Assembly: GCF_030814715.1 (NCBI RefSeq)
Contig: NZ_JAUSVO010000008.1
Span: 124,001 to 188,000 of the forward strand
Source of the DNA: Kaistia dalseonensis
Lineage (GTDB): Bacteria > Pseudomonadota > Alphaproteobacteria > Rhizobiales > Kaistiaceae
Direction: 5' to 3'
DNA length: 64,000 nt
The stretch's first letter is position 1. Every line of letters starts with the position of its first letter. The notes beneath the pieces were generated by a model. That model saw only the letters and a list, made by a program, of their open reading frames with translations, ran no database searches and was not told the origin of the DNA. Shown here in pieces: positions 8,907 to 17,780 of the stretch. The translations under genes were made by a program, and so were the position numbers.

Positions 8907-10166
8907 GTGACGTTCGCATCCTCCGACAAGACCATCCTTCTCGAACTGTTCAATGCCGCGCTTGCGGCCTCGCTTCCCGACGGCCGCTATGAGGGCCGCC
9001 TGCCCGAGCCTCCCAGGGGGCGCACGATCGTGCTCGGCGCCGGCAAGGGCGCGGCGCGCATGGCCAAGACCTTCGAGGATGCCTGGGAGAAGGCCGGCCA
9101 CGGCCTGCCACAGGGGCTGGTCGTGACACGCTATGGTCACGGCATGCCGACCCGGTCGATCGAGGTCGTCGAGGCGTCCCATCCCGTGCCCGATGCTGCC
9201 GGCATGCAGGCGGCAGAGCGCATATTGGCATTGGCGCGCGAGGCGGGCCCGGACGATCTGGTCGTGTTCCTCATGTCGGGCGGCGCCTCGGCGCTGCTCT
9301 CTTTGCCTGCCGAGGGGCTGACGCTGGAGGACAAGCAGACGCTCAACCGCGCGCTGCTCAAGAGCGGCGCACCGATCGGCGCGATGAACCGGGTTCGAAA
9401 GTCGGCATCCGCGATCAAGGGGGGCAGGCTCGCCGCCGCAGCAGCCCCCGCGCGCATGATCACCTATCTGATTTCCGACGTTCCCGGTGACGATCCAGGC
9501 GCCATCGGTTCGGGGCCGACCATTCCGGAAGCCTCCGATCCCGATGCGGCGCTCGCGATCCTGGCGGAATATGGGATCGCCGTTGACGCGCGTGTCGAGG
9601 CGGCGATCCGCGCCAATGCGGTGACGGCGGGGGCGGGCGGGCCGGTCGAGATGCTGGCGACGCCGAAGATGGCGCTGGATGCGGCTGCGGCCGTGGCGCG
9701 CAAGCTGGGCCTCAACCCGATCGTGCTGGGCGATGCGCTCGAAGGCGAGGCGCGCGATGTCGCCAAGGTGCTGGCCGCCATCGCGCATTATGCGAGCGCG
9801 CATGACGAGCCGGTGGCGAAGCCTGCCGTCATCCTTTCGGGCGGAGAGACCACGGTGACCGTCCGCGGCAAGGGAAGGGGAGGCCGCAACGCCGAATTCC
9901 TGCTCTCGCTCGCCGTCGCACTCGGCAGCCATCGCGGCATCGCGGCGATCGCCTGCGACACGGACGGCATAGACGGCTCCGAGGACAATGCCGGCGCATG
10001 GCTCGACGAGCATATTCTGACCGAGGCGCGGTCGAGAGGTCTCGACCCCGCGGCTCATCTCGCCAACAATGACGGCTACGGCTTCTTCGAGGCGCTCGAC
10101 CGGCTGGTCGTCACGGGCCCAACCTTAACCAATGTCAACGACTTCCGCGCTATCCTGGTCCGATAG
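8907..10166 (+). CDS. Glycerate kinase, DUF4147/GckA type
   Basis: A 419-residue member of the GckA/TtuD glycerate 2-kinase family, which phosphorylates D-glycerate with ATP. The family signatures are GAGKGAARMAK, VFLMSGGASALL, MNRVRKSASAIKGG, LISDVPGDDP and, near the C-terminus, CDTDGIDGSEDNAGA. GTG 8907 was chosen because the upstream extension overlaps noncoding sequence after the SDR stop; GAGACGAG lies 7 bases before it. It probably belongs to a two-gene unit with the SDR, feeding glycerate into lower glycolysis. Confidence 0.92.
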   Translation: MTFASSDKTILLELFNAALAASLPDGRYEGRLPEPPRGRTIVLGAGKGAARMAKTFEDAWEKAGHGLPQGLVVTRYGHGMPTRSIEVVEASHPVPDAAGMQAAERILALAREAGPDDLVVFLMSGGASALLSLPAEGLTLEDKQTLNRALLKSGAPIGAMNRVRKSASAIKGGRLAAAAAPARMITYLISDVPGDDPGAIGSGPTIPEASDPDAALAILAEYGIAVDARVEAAIRANAVTAGAGGPVEMLATPKMALDAAAAVARKLGLNPIVLGDALEGEARDVAKVLAAIAHYASAHDEPVAKPAVILSGGETTVTVRGKGRGGRNAEFLLSLAVALGSHRGIAAIACDTDGIDGSEDNAGAWLDEHILTEARSRGLDPAAHLANNDGYGFFEALDRLVVTGPTLTNVNDFRAILVR

Positions 10167-10240
10167 CGCGACATCGATATGCCTTCATTCCCGTGTGGTG
10201 TGAGCGTATAGGGAGATACGGGCTTTACTGCAGGATTCCT

Positions 10241-11050
10241 ATGCTCGAACACGAGGCGCACCGGCCCGGCCGGCACCTGTCTCAGTCCTATCGCCATACG
10301 GCTCGCCGCATCGTTGCGCCCGAGCGAAATGGCATTGCCGACACCCAGCTGGGCCTGGTGCTGACCTTCGTCGCCGGGGCGGTCAATGCTGGCGGTTTCC
10401 TGATCGTCGGCCAGTACACTTCACACATGTCGGGCATTGTTTCAGCGATGGCCGACCATATCGCGCTGGGCCTGTTCAGCCTCGTGGTCGGCGGCCTGTC
10501 GGCCTTCCTGGCCTTCCTGACCGGGGCGGCCTGCTCGGCCATCCTGATCAATTGGGGGCGCCGCCATTACGGCAGCACGCAATATGTACTGCCGATCACG
10601 CTCGAATGCGTGCTACTCCTTTCCTTTGGCGCCATCGCCGCGCTGGCGCTGCCGAGCCATGTGATCGAATGGATCGCGATCCCGCTGCTCTGCTTCATCA
10701 TGGGACTGCAGAACGCGACGGTGACCAAGATTTCGGGCGCCCGCATGCGCACGACCCACGTCACCGGCATCGTCACGGATATTGGTATCGAGCTCGGCAA
10801 GTTTGCCTATGAGTGCGTTTCCCACCGTGAGGCCGATGGCACGCGAGTCGTCGCCGATCGTGCAAAGCTCGGCCTGCTCGCCTCGTTGCTGACGGCTTTC
10901 GTCACGGGCGGCGTCGTCGGCGCGTTTGGCTTCAGCACCGTGGGGCCTTTCTTCGCCTGCCTGCTCGCCTTGATCCTGGCCGCCCTCGTGGCGCCTTCGA
11001 TCACCGAGATCGTGCAGCACGGGCAGTTCCTCCGCCGCAGCTCGCATTGA
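10241..11050 (+). CDS. DUF1275 (YoaK-type) integral membrane protein
   Basis: A 269-residue inner-membrane protein of the DUF1275/YoaK family with about six hydrophobic segments. The family hallmarks are LTFVAGAVNAGGFLIVGQYTSHMSG and, later, GLQNATVTKISGARMRTTHVTG. Function is unknown across the family; a transporter-like role is often assumed. ATG 10241 is preferred over an in-frame GTG at 10193 because the intervening residues are not family-like. Confidence 0.85.
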   Translation: MLEHEAHRPGRHLSQSYRHTARRIVAPERNGIADTQLGLVLTFVAGAVNAGGFLIVGQYTSHMSGIVSAMADHIALGLFSLVVGGLSAFLAFLTGAACSAILINWGRRHYGSTQYVLPITLECVLLLSFGAIAALALPSHVIEWIAIPLLCFIMGLQNATVTKISGARMRTTHVTGIVTDIGIELGKFAYECVSHREADGTRVVADRAKLGLLASLLTAFVTGGVVGAFGFSTVGPFFACLLALILAALVAPSITEIVQHGQFLRRSSH

Positions 11051-11173
11051 GCTTTCTGCGATTGCTCGGCGACGGTTGGCCCGCAAACGAGAGCCGCAGT
11101 TTTCCATTGACGGCGTTTGCATGACGCGGCTCACTCCCCGCTCTGGTTGCGCTGCCCCGGGGAGGCTCGAATC

Positions 11174-12469
11174 TTGAACCATATTTTGCGCGACGATCGT
11201 GCCTTCTCGGCCAAATGGACACGGCTCGCTGCCTGGTTGGTGCTTGCCTTAGGGCTTCTCACCCCAGGGGCGTATGCGGCCACGACACCGGCGCTCGATC
11301 CCGCACTTCTCGGCGCGATCAAAAGCGATACGCAGGAGGGCGTCACCGTGCGTACGTCGGTGCCGGACGCGAAGCAGGTCGAGGCGATCTTCGGCGTGCC
11401 CGTGATCGAGAAGGGTATCCAGCCCGTTTGGGTCGAGATCACGAATGGCGGTAGCGAGCCGCTCTGGTACATGCCGATCACGACGGACGAGACCTATTTT
11501 GCGCCGCTCGAGGTCGCCTATCGCTTCCATGATGATCTCGATGGCGCCGTCAATACGGCCCGCGAGGCGCGCTTCAACAGTCTGCGCATGGATCTCGTGG
11601 TGCCGCCGGGCAAGACGGTCTCGGGGTTCGTCTTCACCCATCTGGAGACCGGCCTGAAATTCCTGACCTTCGGCATGCTGAGAGGCGACGACGAGCTCGA
11701 GTTCCACTTCACCGTGCCGGTGGCCGGCCCGCCCTACGCCGTCCAGCGCGTCGATTTCGACAAGATCTATCCGCCCGATGCGATCAAAGCCGTCGACCTC
11801 GTGGGCTTGCGCGCGGCGATCGAGGCACTGCCATGCTGCACCACCGATGCGAAGGCGACCAAGAACGGTGATCCGCTCAATCTCGTCATTGTCGGTGATG
11901 GGCTGGCGTCGATCTTCCCGTTCGTGTCGCGGGGCTGGCGTCTCACGGAGCCGCTCGACATCCATAGTGCGGTCGACACGACCAAATCCTTCCTGATCGG
12001 GACGCACTACGCGACGTCTCCGGTGAGCCCGCTCTATCTCTTCGGGCGCCAGCAGGACCTCGCGCTCGAGAAGGCGCGCAATACGATCAATGAGCGCAAT
12101 CATCTGAGGCTCTGGCGCGCGCCATTGAGCTTCGAGGGCCATGATGTCTGGGTCGGCCAGATCAGCCGCGATATCGGCGTCGAACTGACCGACACGTCCT
12201 GGTACCTGACCACGCACAAGGTCGATCCCGATGTCGATTTCGATCGCGACTATTTGCTTCAGGATCTGCTGCTTTCCGGCTCGGTCCAGCGGTTCGGCTT
12301 TGCGAGCGGTGTCGGCGTTTCGCCTGCAGCGCATCCGAGGGTCAACCTGACCGATGATCCTTATGTCACCGACGGCCTGCGGCTGGTCGTGCTGCTCGGC
12401 GTTGATGACGACGTCACGGACGCCGTAGACGCGCTCGCCTGGGAAGCCATGCCGGCTGATGTCGAGTAG
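11174..12469 (+). CDS. Secreted LssY C-terminal domain protein
   Basis: A 431-residue protein with a Sec signal peptide (hydrophobic run then AYA-AT) and a C-terminal half resembling the LssY_C family: PLNLVIVGDG, RGWRLTEPLD, YLFGRQQDLALEKAR, RNHLRLWRAP, WVGQISRDIGVELT and LTTHKVDPDVD. In many proteins this domain is fused to a membrane phosphatase or DedA-like part; here it stands with a secreted N-terminal half of unknown type. TTG 11174 has GGGGAGG 8 bases upstream and gives a good signal peptide, so it was chosen over the start at 11117. Function is unknown. Confidence 0.75.
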   Translation: MNHILRDDRAFSAKWTRLAAWLVLALGLLTPGAYAATTPALDPALLGAIKSDTQEGVTVRTSVPDAKQVEAIFGVPVIEKGIQPVWVEITNGGSEPLWYMPITTDETYFAPLEVAYRFHDDLDGAVNTAREARFNSLRMDLVVPPGKTVSGFVFTHLETGLKFLTFGMLRGDDELEFHFTVPVAGPPYAVQRVDFDKIYPPDAIKAVDLVGLRAAIEALPCCTTDAKATKNGDPLNLVIVGDGLASIFPFVSRGWRLTEPLDIHSAVDTTKSFLIGTHYATSPVSPLYLFGRQQDLALEKARNTINERNHLRLWRAPLSFEGHDVWVGQISRDIGVELTDTSWYLTTHKVDPDVDFDRDYLLQDLLLSGSVQRFGFASGVGVSPAAHPRVNLTDDPYVTDGLRLVVLLGVDDDVTDAVDALAWEAMPADVE

Positions 12470-12956
12470 CGAGATCAACCCGCACTTCTTGATGATGCTC
12501 GTCGGCAATGGCGCCAGAAAAAAAGGGCCCGTCGCACGCGACGGGCCCTCGCTCGATCGAAATTCGATCAGCTCATTTCGGCGGCTTCAGGGCAGGGGGT
12601 TCTGCAGACCATGCCGCCCGGTCAGTGGGCGAGATGGCAATCGGCCGCCGTCTCTGCGCTCCGATATTGTGGAGCTTCCAAGATCAGCCCCAGCGCTGCC
12701 GTCTCGTCAAGGATCCGGCGCCGTGCGGGTCATCACAGTTGCGCGAGCAACCATTGCGCGAGGCCCTGCAACCTGGTGGTCCTTTGTCGAAAAGAGATTA
12801 AGTGATTGATTTCACTTCATTCGTCTCATGGGCGCGAACGGCGGTCGAACCTCACGGGGGCTGTTGCCTCGCTGCCACGCCAATGAACGGTATTGTAAGG
12901 GAGACTGTTTATAAGAGTATCTACGATATCGTCGATGGGTGCCGCGAGCGGGCGCG
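12470..12956. other. 487-bp gap with one strong terminator and no supported gene
   Basis: The only clear element is the hairpin at 12525-12548. Short open frames on the plus strand lack ribosome sites and resemble no family. The stretch 12780-12930 is more AT-rich than its surroundings, which may reflect decayed sequence. Confidence 0.5.
12525..12548 (-). terminator. Strong intrinsic terminator
   Basis: GGGCCCGTCG-CACG-CGACGGGCCC is a perfect 10-bp stem. The run of A before it becomes a run of about eight T after the hairpin on the minus strand, so it best terminates leftward transcription such as that from the LacI-type gene; it may also stop the rightward LssY_C transcript. Confidence 0.8.
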
Positions 12957-13982
12957 TCAATCCGGCATATTCTCTCGAAAGATCGCCTGGACGCGTATCG
13001 ATGGGGTATCGGGCAGGGCTTCGCCGCGGGCTGCCCGCGCGAGCCGATCGATCGCCTCGCGCGCCTCGACGCGCGGGTTCTGGTCGATGACGGCATCCAT
13101 CGCCCCGGCGACGAGAAAGCGGCGTGTGTGCTCGGTCAGTTCGTGGCCGATGAAGATCGTGCTTTCTGCCCGCCCCGCCTCCTCGAGCGCGCGCGCAATG
13201 CCGCGATTGCCGCCGCCAATATTGTAGATGCCGGCGAGATCGGGATGGCGGCCGAGCAGCGCCTTCGCCTCGGTATAGGCGCGATCGATATCGTCGCGAA
13301 CCTCGCGCAGCTCCACGATGGCGAGGTCCGGATACTCTTCCTGGAGAATGTTGCGGAACCCCATCTCGCGCTCCTCATGCCCGCGATAGGATAGTGAGCC
13401 GGCGAAGAGAGCGACCTTCCCGGTCCCTCGTTTCAGGAAGCGACCGAGCAGATAGCCGGCGAGGCGGCCGGCGGCGCGGTTGTCGATGCCGATATAGCCG
13501 ATGCGCGGCACATGCCTGATATCGGAAATGAGAGTCACGACCGGTATGTCGGCCGCGGCGAGCGCCCGGATCGCCTCGCGCACGGTCGGGTGGTCGAGGC
13601 CCACCAGCGCAACGCCCAACGTGGTCGGGCGGATGGCCTCCAGCGTGCGGGCGAGCACATCGGGGTTGAAGCCGTCGACCATGTGGATGCGCAGGGTGAC
13701 ATCGTCCCGCAGTGCGGCCATCTGGCTGATCTGGTGGTTGAGATTGGCAATGAAGCTGTTGGTGCCGCCGGGCAGGACGAAATCGAGCTGAACGGCTTCG
13801 GCTGGATCGGCCGGATGATGGCTGCGGACCGGGGCCTGCTCGATATAGCCGAGGCGCTCGGCCGCGGCCATTACGCGATGATGCGTGCGATTGCGCACGC
13901 CGCTTCGGTTGTTCAGGACCCGGTCAACGGTCGCCGTGGAGACGCCGGCCTCCCGTGCAATATCGGTGAGCGTGATCCGCAT
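12957..13982 (-). CDS. LacI family transcriptional regulator
   Basis: A 341-residue LacI/GalR regulator. The N-terminal helix-turn-helix and hinge are clear: TLTDIAREAGVSTATVDRVL then NRTHHRVMAAAERLGY. The rest is a periplasmic-binding-protein-like sugar-sensing domain with GYIGIDNRAAGRLAGYLLGR and YNIGGGNRG. The ATG at 13982 begins the HTH; an upstream extension is unlikely. No catabolic operon adjoins it, so its target sugar genes are elsewhere or it controls a global function. Confidence 0.92.
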   Translation of the reverse strand: MRITLTDIAREAGVSTATVDRVLNNRSGVRNRTHHRVMAAAERLGYIEQAPVRSHHPADPAEAVQLDFVLPGGTNSFIANLNHQISQMAALRDDVTLRIHMVDGFNPDVLARTLEAIRPTTLGVALVGLDHPTVREAIRALAAADIPVVTLISDIRHVPRIGYIGIDNRAAGRLAGYLLGRFLKRGTGKVALFAGSLSYRGHEEREMGFRNILQEEYPDLAIVELREVRDDIDRAYTEAKALLGRHPDLAGIYNIGGGNRGIARALEEAGRAESTIFIGHELTEHTRRFLVAGAMDAVIDQNPRVEAREAIDRLARAARGEALPDTPSIRVQAIFRENMPD

Positions 13983-14405
13983 GGCACTTCGATCCTGCTG
14001 CTGGCCTTGCGAGACTGGCCGCCCCGCCTGGGACAGCCGAAAAGGGGGAAGCCACCGCATGACATCAAGAAATGATGTCGATACTGCCAAGGACATCGAA
14101 ATCGATCAATTCAAATCAGAATGGCTCCACGGCCATGTGGGGCCGAGGGTGGCGCCGCGACCGGGAACTCCTGCCCCATATCATGGTTGTCGGGGGTGAC
14201 GAGCCGAGGTGCATTGTCCACTTTCCGGGCTCCGGCGCCTCGCAGCTATCCGCGGTGTCATGGTTGACGTCGGGACGCCGGGCACAATTCGGGGACGTGT
14301 TGCATGGCGCTGATAAGGCGCTATTGTTCCGCGCGATCGGTCAAAGACGCCCCACTCGGAGGCCGATCCGACCCCGCCGCCTCCGCGAGGAGGCGGCGGG
14401 GGCGC
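13983..14405. other. 423-bp gap between the NUDIX and LacI-type genes
   Basis: It holds the LacI-gene promoter side (around 14050-14130, locally AT-richer) and a terminator-like hairpin next to the NUDIX stop. No gene-like frame with a ribosome site or family match is visible. Confidence 0.5.
14372..14401 (-). terminator. GC-rich hairpin at the end of the NUDIX gene
   Basis: CCCCGCCGCCTCC and GGAGGCGGCGGGG form a perfect 13-bp stem with a GCGA loop, beginning 5 bp past the NUDIX stop. No U-tract follows. Confidence 0.6.
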
Positions 14406-14843
14406 CTATTTCTCGGCCATGTGCTCGGCGGTTTCGAGCTTCGAAATCAGCGCGGTGAGGCCTTGTTCATCGACCAACGTCGCTGCGGTTCGCACCGGAA
14501 ACCAGGCGGCTTCGCGCGCCGCAGATTCCTTCCATGTCGGCAACTGGCTGACGACATCCATGCGGTAGACTTCAACGCGGATGAGGTCGAGAAAGCCCTC
14601 GCGACGCTTCCAGTAAAGGAACGATCCGACCGGCTTCTTGCCGACCTCGCCGATGAGCCCGGCCTCTTCATTGGCTTCGATCGCTGCCGCCACGCGGTCT
14701 TTCTTGCCCTTCATCGGCCACCCTTTCGGGATGGTCCAGCGACGCGTCTCGCGTGTCGTGATGAGGCACACTTCGAGTTTGCCGTCCCGCTCGCGTACGG
14801 GGAGAGCTGCGATCTGATGTTGAGGCTGGAGTGGGCTCGTCAT
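14406..14843 (-). CDS. NUDIX hydrolase
   Basis: A 145-residue single-domain NUDIX protein of the diphosphoinositol-polyphosphate / Ap-n-A hydrolase-like group (IPKGWPMKGK). The metal-binding helix IEANEEAGLIG keeps the key EE and G of the consensus REUxEExGU but the leading Arg is Ile and the U after E is Ala. It should still bind Mg through the glutamates. ATG 14843 starts MTSPLQPQHQIAALPV. The substrate is not predictable. Confidence 0.88.
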   Translation of the reverse strand: MTSPLQPQHQIAALPVRERDGKLEVCLITTRETRRWTIPKGWPMKGKKDRVAAAIEANEEAGLIGEVGKKPVGSFLYWKRREGFLDLIRVEVYRMDVVSQLPTWKESAAREAAWFPVRTAATLVDEQGLTALISKLETAEHMAEK

Positions 14844-15028
14844 TGTCTCGTGCGTTCGAATCCTTCCGCGTCGAGCATGGCACACCGTGCCATCTGCAAA
14901 TAGTCGACTTCAAATTGATGGGCAGCAGCCCGGCTTCCGTGATCGCAGCGATCCGGCTCGCCTCATCGGCGACGGGGCTTCGTATCGGCGTCAAAATCTT
15001 CACGCCAAGGATGCAATATAGGCCCTAG

Positions 15029-15053
15029 CCAGGCGCGGCACAATCCGCGCTGG
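15029..15053. terminator. Hairpin downstream of the arginase/ocd operon
   Basis: CCAGGCGCGG and CCGCGCTGG form a 9-bp stem with one bulged G and a CACAAT loop, about 80 bp after the ocd stop. It lacks a U-tract, so the call is weak. Confidence 0.35.
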
Positions 15054-15134
15054 CACAAGTTGGAAAATCATTCCGCGGCAACGCAGATATATACGCTGGC
15101 AAAGGAATTGGTCGGCCGGTGAGGGCTCGTCGCG

Positions 15135-16247
15135 TCAGGCGCGTGCCGCGGCATGTTGCGCCGGGTTGCGGGCGCGCACCAGCATGCCGAAGAGATCCCG
15201 GGGATCGTCGGGGTCGGCGAGGAGGTCCAGCCCCTGATAGAGTCCGGTGCGGGCCAACTGGTCGCGGATATAGCGGAGCGCCGAGAAGTCCTCGATCGCG
15301 AAGCCGACGGAATCGAACAGCGTGACCTGCTGGCGATCGCGGCGGCCCACAGCCGCACCGGTTATGACCTGCCAGAGTTCCGTGACCGGATGATCCGACG
15401 CGAGTTGCTGGATCTCGCCCTCAATGCGGGTCTGCGGCGTATATTCGACGAAGATGTCCGCCCGCGCGAGGATATCGCGATGCAGTTCGGTCTTGCCCGG
15501 CGAGTCGCCGCCGACGGCATTGATATGGACGCCGGCGCCGACCATGTTGTCGGTCACGATGGTGGCGCGCTGCTTGTCGGCTGTCACGGTTGTAATGATG
15601 TCGGCACCGAGGACGGCCTCCTGGGCCGACTGGCAGGAGACGATCTCGAAGCCCTCGCCCGCGAGATTGCGGGCGCATTTGCGCGTCGCTCCAGCGTCCA
15701 GGTCGAAGAGGCGGAGCTTGCGAATGCCGAGCAGCGCCTTGAAGGCGAGCGCCTGGAATTCCGACTGGGCGCCATTGCCGATAATGGCCATGCAATCCGC
15801 GCCTTCCCGGGCCAGATGGCGCGCGGCGAGCGCTGATGTGGCCGCCGTCCGCAGGGCCGTCAATATGGTCATCTCCGAAAGCAGCATCGGATAGCCATTG
15901 CCGAGATTGGAGAGCACGCCGAAGGCGGTGACAGTCTGCCGGCCCGCCCGGGTGTTCTTCGGATGCCCGTTCACATATTTGAAGCCATAGAGTTCGCCAT
16001 CGCTGGTGGGCATCAGTTCGATGACGCCTTCGGCGCTATGCGCACCGATCCGCGGCTTCTTGTCGAAAACGTCCCAGCGGCGGAAATCCTCCTCGATATA
16101 TCCGGCCAGGTCCTTGAGGAAGCGCTCGATGCCGATGGCGAGAACCAGCTTCATCATGTGATCGACGCTGACGAAGGGAACGATGTTGAGCCCGGCGCCC
16201 GCGACGCGCCTTCCGGTCGTAATCTGCATCGTGTTCATGATGGTCAA
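15135..16247 (-). CDS. ocd: Ornithine cyclodeaminase
   Basis: A 370-residue NAD-dependent enzyme of the OCD/mu-crystallin family that converts L-ornithine to L-proline and ammonia. The Rossmann site GNGAQSEFQALAF and the substrate-side motifs GFKYVNGHPKN and HINAVGGDSPGKTEL are intact, with the family's FVEYTPQTRIEGEIQ later. Its start overlaps the arginase stop by four bases, so the two are translationally coupled: arginine becomes ornithine, then proline. The C-terminus is slightly longer than the shorter OCD relatives. Confidence 0.95.
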   Translation of the reverse strand: MTIMNTMQITTGRRVAGAGLNIVPFVSVDHMMKLVLAIGIERFLKDLAGYIEEDFRRWDVFDKKPRIGAHSAEGVIELMPTSDGELYGFKYVNGHPKNTRAGRQTVTAFGVLSNLGNGYPMLLSEMTILTALRTAATSALAARHLAREGADCMAIIGNGAQSEFQALAFKALLGIRKLRLFDLDAGATRKCARNLAGEGFEIVSCQSAQEAVLGADIITTVTADKQRATIVTDNMVGAGVHINAVGGDSPGKTELHRDILARADIFVEYTPQTRIEGEIQQLASDHPVTELWQVITGAAVGRRDRQQVTLFDSVGFAIEDFSALRYIRDQLARTGLYQGLDLLADPDDPRDLFGMLVRARNPAQHAAARA

Positions 16248-17164
16248 TAGCTCCGTGTGGGGCGATCCATGATCCGGCGACCCATCAGGCTCGCCGTGAG
16301 ATCGACAAGAAGGGTTGCGGTGCGCCCGCGTTCGTCGAGGAATGGATTGAGCTCGACGAGATCGAGGCTCGTGACGAGACCGCTATCCGACAGCATCTCC
16401 ATGACCAGATGGGCTTCGCGGAGCGTGGCGCCGCCCGGAACCGTCGTTCCGACGGCGGGCGCGATCGAGGGGTCGAGGAAATCGACGTCGAGGCTGACGT
16501 GAAGCAGGCCGTTCGCGCTCACGACACGCTCGATGAAAGCGCGCAGCAAGGGCGCCATCCCATGCTCGTCGATCGCGCGCATGTCATGCACCGTGACACC
16601 GGCGTTGCGCAGCGCTTCGCGTTCGGGCTGGTCGACGCTGCGAATGCCGAGGGCGCAGACGCGGCCCGGGTCGATGGCGGCTTCAAGATCGGGAAAGTGG
16701 CCGGAAAAGCCGGGTTGGCCGCTGGCATAGGCGAGCGGGATTCCATGCAGATTTCCGGTCATCGTGCTGTCGAGCGTATGGAAATCCGGATGGGCATCGA
16801 GCCAGAGCACGAAGAGCGGTCGCGCCAGCGCCTTGGCCCGGCGAGCGAGGCCAGCCAGCGTGCCGGCGGAGATCGCGTGATCGCCACCCATGAAGATCGG
16901 CATGCCATCCGCGCTGGCGGCGTAGGCCGCATCCATGATGGCGGTCGTCCAGGCCGCGATTTCGGGCAGCGCATGGATCGCCGGATTAGCATGGCGGACG
17001 GCGCGAGGCGCGCCGGGCTGCACCGCGCCGAGATCGGTGACCTCGTGACCAAGCTCGCGCAATGCCGCCATGAGCCCGGCGGTGCGGAGCGCGCTCGGTC
17101 CCATCTCGCAGCCCATGCGCCGCGACCCGTCCTGCAGCGGAATCCCGAGGATCTTGCAATGCAT
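16244..17164 (-). CDS. rocF: Arginase
   Basis: A 306-residue ureohydrolase cleaving L-arginine to ornithine and urea. The binuclear Mn site is complete: GGDHAISAG, WLDAHPDFHT and SLDVDFLDPSIAPAVGT, in the right order. ATG 17164 follows GGAGCG, and earlier start codons add non-family residues. It is the first gene of a two-gene operon with ocd and is divergent from an Lrp/AsnC regulator, the usual arrangement for arginine catabolism controlled by its substrate. Confidence 0.95.
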   Translation of the reverse strand: MHCKILGIPLQDGSRRMGCEMGPSALRTAGLMAALRELGHEVTDLGAVQPGAPRAVRHANPAIHALPEIAAWTTAIMDAAYAASADGMPIFMGGDHAISAGTLAGLARRAKALARPLFVLWLDAHPDFHTLDSTMTGNLHGIPLAYASGQPGFSGHFPDLEAAIDPGRVCALGIRSVDQPEREALRNAGVTVHDMRAIDEHGMAPLLRAFIERVVSANGLLHVSLDVDFLDPSIAPAVGTTVPGGATLREAHLVMEMLSDSGLVTSLDLVELNPFLDERGRTATLLVDLTASLMGRRIMDRPTRSY

Positions 17165-17241
17165 CGCGCCACACGCTCCGTTCGGGTGCACGAACAATCA
17201 AAGCGCGAATGGATGGCGAAATGAACGGTATATAATGGCAA

Positions 17242-17251
17242 ATATCGATAT
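17242..17251. promoter_or_regulatory. AT-rich dyad in the arginase / Lrp divergent promoter
   Basis: The perfect palindrome ATATCGATAT sits in the middle of the 131-bp AT-rich gap between the divergent genes; a second dyad, GTTC-TTC-GAAC, follows nearer the regulator. AT-rich partial palindromes are typical Lrp/AsnC sites, so these are candidate operators. Confidence 0.4.
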
Positions 17252-17295
17252 GATACTTATCAGATTGGATAGTTCTTCGAACAATATGGACAGCG

Positions 17296-17757
17296 ATGGA
17301 TTCGCTCGACGAGAAGCTGATCACGCTCCTGCGCCATGATGCCCGGCGCAGCATCTCCGATCTCGCCCTTGATCTCGGTGTTTCGCGGGCGACGGCGCGC
17401 GCCCGGATGGAGCGGCTGGAGCGGTCCGGCGAGATCATCGGCTACACTGTGATCCTGCGCGCCGAGGCGGTGGAGCAGCCGGTTCGGGGCATCATGATGA
17501 TCGAGATCGAGGGGCATGCGACAGAGCGTGTGATCCGCGCGCTCGGTGGTTTCGCCGAGATATCGACCATTCACACGACCAATGGCCGCTGGGACCTGGT
17601 CGTGGAATTGAGCGCGGAGACGCTGACGGCCTTCGATACGGTCTTGCGGAGGATCCGCATGATCGCCGGGATTACCAGCAGCGAGACCAATCTTCTGCTC
17701 GCGACACCACGCAGCACCAAAGCCCGACTCGGCGTCGCGAAGCGCGGGTCCTCATAG
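17296..17757 (+). CDS. Lrp/AsnC family regulator of the arginase operon
   Basis: A 153-residue regulator with an N-terminal winged helix-turn-helix (LDEKLITLLRHDARRSISDL, then LGVSRATARARMERLERSGEI) and a C-terminal RAM ligand-binding domain (GRWDLVVELSAETLTAFD). The family usually senses an amino acid. Divergence from the arginase-ocd operon suggests it responds to arginine or ornithine and activates that operon while repressing itself; the role is inferred from position. Confidence 0.93.
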   Translation: MDSLDEKLITLLRHDARRSISDLALDLGVSRATARARMERLERSGEIIGYTVILRAEAVEQPVRGIMMIEIEGHATERVIRALGGFAEISTIHTTNGRWDLVVELSAETLTAFDTVLRRIRMIAGITSSETNLLLATPRSTKARLGVAKRGSS

Positions 17758-17780
17758 CGTCGAACGGATTGCCGAGCCGA

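Noticed and set aside
12459-13227. Short plus-strand open frames of 116 and 141 codons
   Set aside because: They lack ribosome sites, overlap the terminator or the LacI-type gene antisense, and resemble no protein family.
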